Of a stretch of 13,775 bases of DNA, positions 13,437 to 13,775 are shown one piece after another. Position 1 is the first letter of the stretch. The number at the start of each line of letters is the position of its first letter. Source of the DNA: Devosia sp. (GTDB lineage: Bacteria > Pseudomonadota > Alphaproteobacteria > Rhizobiales > Devosiaceae). The position numbers and the translations under genes were made by a program. The notes under the pieces are model-generated. The model did not search any database. It was not told where the DNA came from and saw nothing but the letters and a program-made list of their open reading frames with translations. The stretch is taken from positions 1-13,775 of the forward strand of contig JAQGKG010000276.1 in the NCBI GenBank assembly GCA_028290245.1, given 5' to 3'.

Positions 13437-13775
13437 GTGACAGACCGCCTCAGAATTGCGCTCGCCCAGCTCAATCCAAAGGTCGGCGATCTCGTCGGCA
13501 ATCTCGCTCTCGCCCGCAAAGCTCTCGCCGATGCGCAGGCCGCATCAGCCGATATCCTGATGTTCAGCGAGCTATTCCTCAGCGGCTATTTCCCCGACGA
13601 TCTGCTGTTCAAGCCAAAGTTCATCGCCGACGCCATGCAGGCCGCCCGCGATCTGGTCGCTGACACGGCCGGCACCGATGTCGTGCTGATCCTGCCCACC
13701 CTGTGGGTGGAAAAGACCGGCCTTCACAACGCGGTCCTCGTCGCCGAAAATGGCCAGATCATCGCCACCCGGCTC
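13437..13775 (+). CDS. nadE: Glutamine-dependent NAD+ synthetase, N-terminal part (cut by window end)
   Basis: A GTG start at 13437 opens 113 codons to the last base. The product, MTDRLRIALAQLNPKVGDLVGN..., is the nitrilase-type glutaminase domain of long NadE, which releases ammonia from glutamine to turn nicotinic acid adenine dinucleotide into NAD+. The family block ADILMFSELFLSGYFPDDLLFKPKF (39-62) is present with catalytic Glu45; the later Lys and Cys of the triad and the ATP-binding synthetase domain lie beyond the window. The Ser-Gly-Tyr and DDLLFKP pattern favours NadE over other nitrilase-family amidases. There is no strong Shine-Dalgarno, and GTG is chosen because it gives the standard N-terminus. 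Confidence 0.9.
   Translation, partial: MTDRLRIALAQLNPKVGDLVGNLALARKALADAQAASADILMFSELFLSGYFPDDLLFKPKFIADAMQAARDLVADTAGTDVVLILPTLWVEKTGLHNAVLVAENGQIIATRL

Overview
The window is about 60% G+C, densely coded chromosomal DNA of alphaproteobacterial type. A Hyphomicrobiales (rhizobial) genome is most likely, and possibly one near Devosiaceae. That placement is an inference from the HWE-family sensor kinase, the rpiA / DUF2059 / gor / class II DAHP synthase gene set, the Lrp and MoaA sequence style and the codon usage; no database was searched. No IS element, prophage, CRISPR array, tRNA or rRNA gene was seen.

Layout. At the left edge there is the probable first 19 codons of a minus-strand gene (1-58). 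It diverges from a small secreted or membrane-anchored thermonuclease-type nuclease (192-698) whose natural N-terminus appears to lie in another frame (133-191). Next comes a plus-strand pair: an Lrp/AsnC regulator (848-1333) and a VOC/glyoxalase-fold protein (1344-1745). Facing them is a minus-strand operon of moaA (GTP 3',8-cyclase), a dienelactone-hydrolase-family enzyme and a conserved unknown protein (3834 down to 1746). Upstream of moaA lie a strong minus-strand terminator (3876-3910) and a ~142-bp imperfect palindrome (3924-4065) that reaches into the stop codon of a periplasmic L,D-transpeptidase gene (4063-4659).

The middle is metabolic: rpiA (4912-5607), a DUF2059 periplasmic protein (5626-6153) ending at a clear terminator, glutathione reductase gor (6270-7649), and class II DAHP synthase (8336-9712), the entry enzyme of the shikimate pathway. 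RpiA feeds the pentose-phosphate pool, which supplies the erythrose-4-phosphate used by DAHP synthase and the NADPH used by Gor. Between gor and DAHP synthase sits a minus-strand secreted all-beta protein (7703-8194) with a faint resemblance to the Hcp/tail-tube fold.

The right part holds a signalling pair: a three-PAS HWE histidine kinase (9810-11702) and a single-domain response regulator (11706-12125) convergent with it. A secreted, outer-membrane-type protein (12336-13322) follows, with tandem hairpins behind it. The last feature is the start of glutamine-dependent NAD+ synthetase nadE (13437 onward), cut by the window edge.

Most genes are ordinary housekeeping. The items most worth a second look are the 142-bp palindrome, the signal-peptide-bearing Hcp-like protein, the apparent N-terminal frameshift of the nuclease, and the palindrome overlapping the likely promoter of the kinase. 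I found no convincing new multi-gene system.
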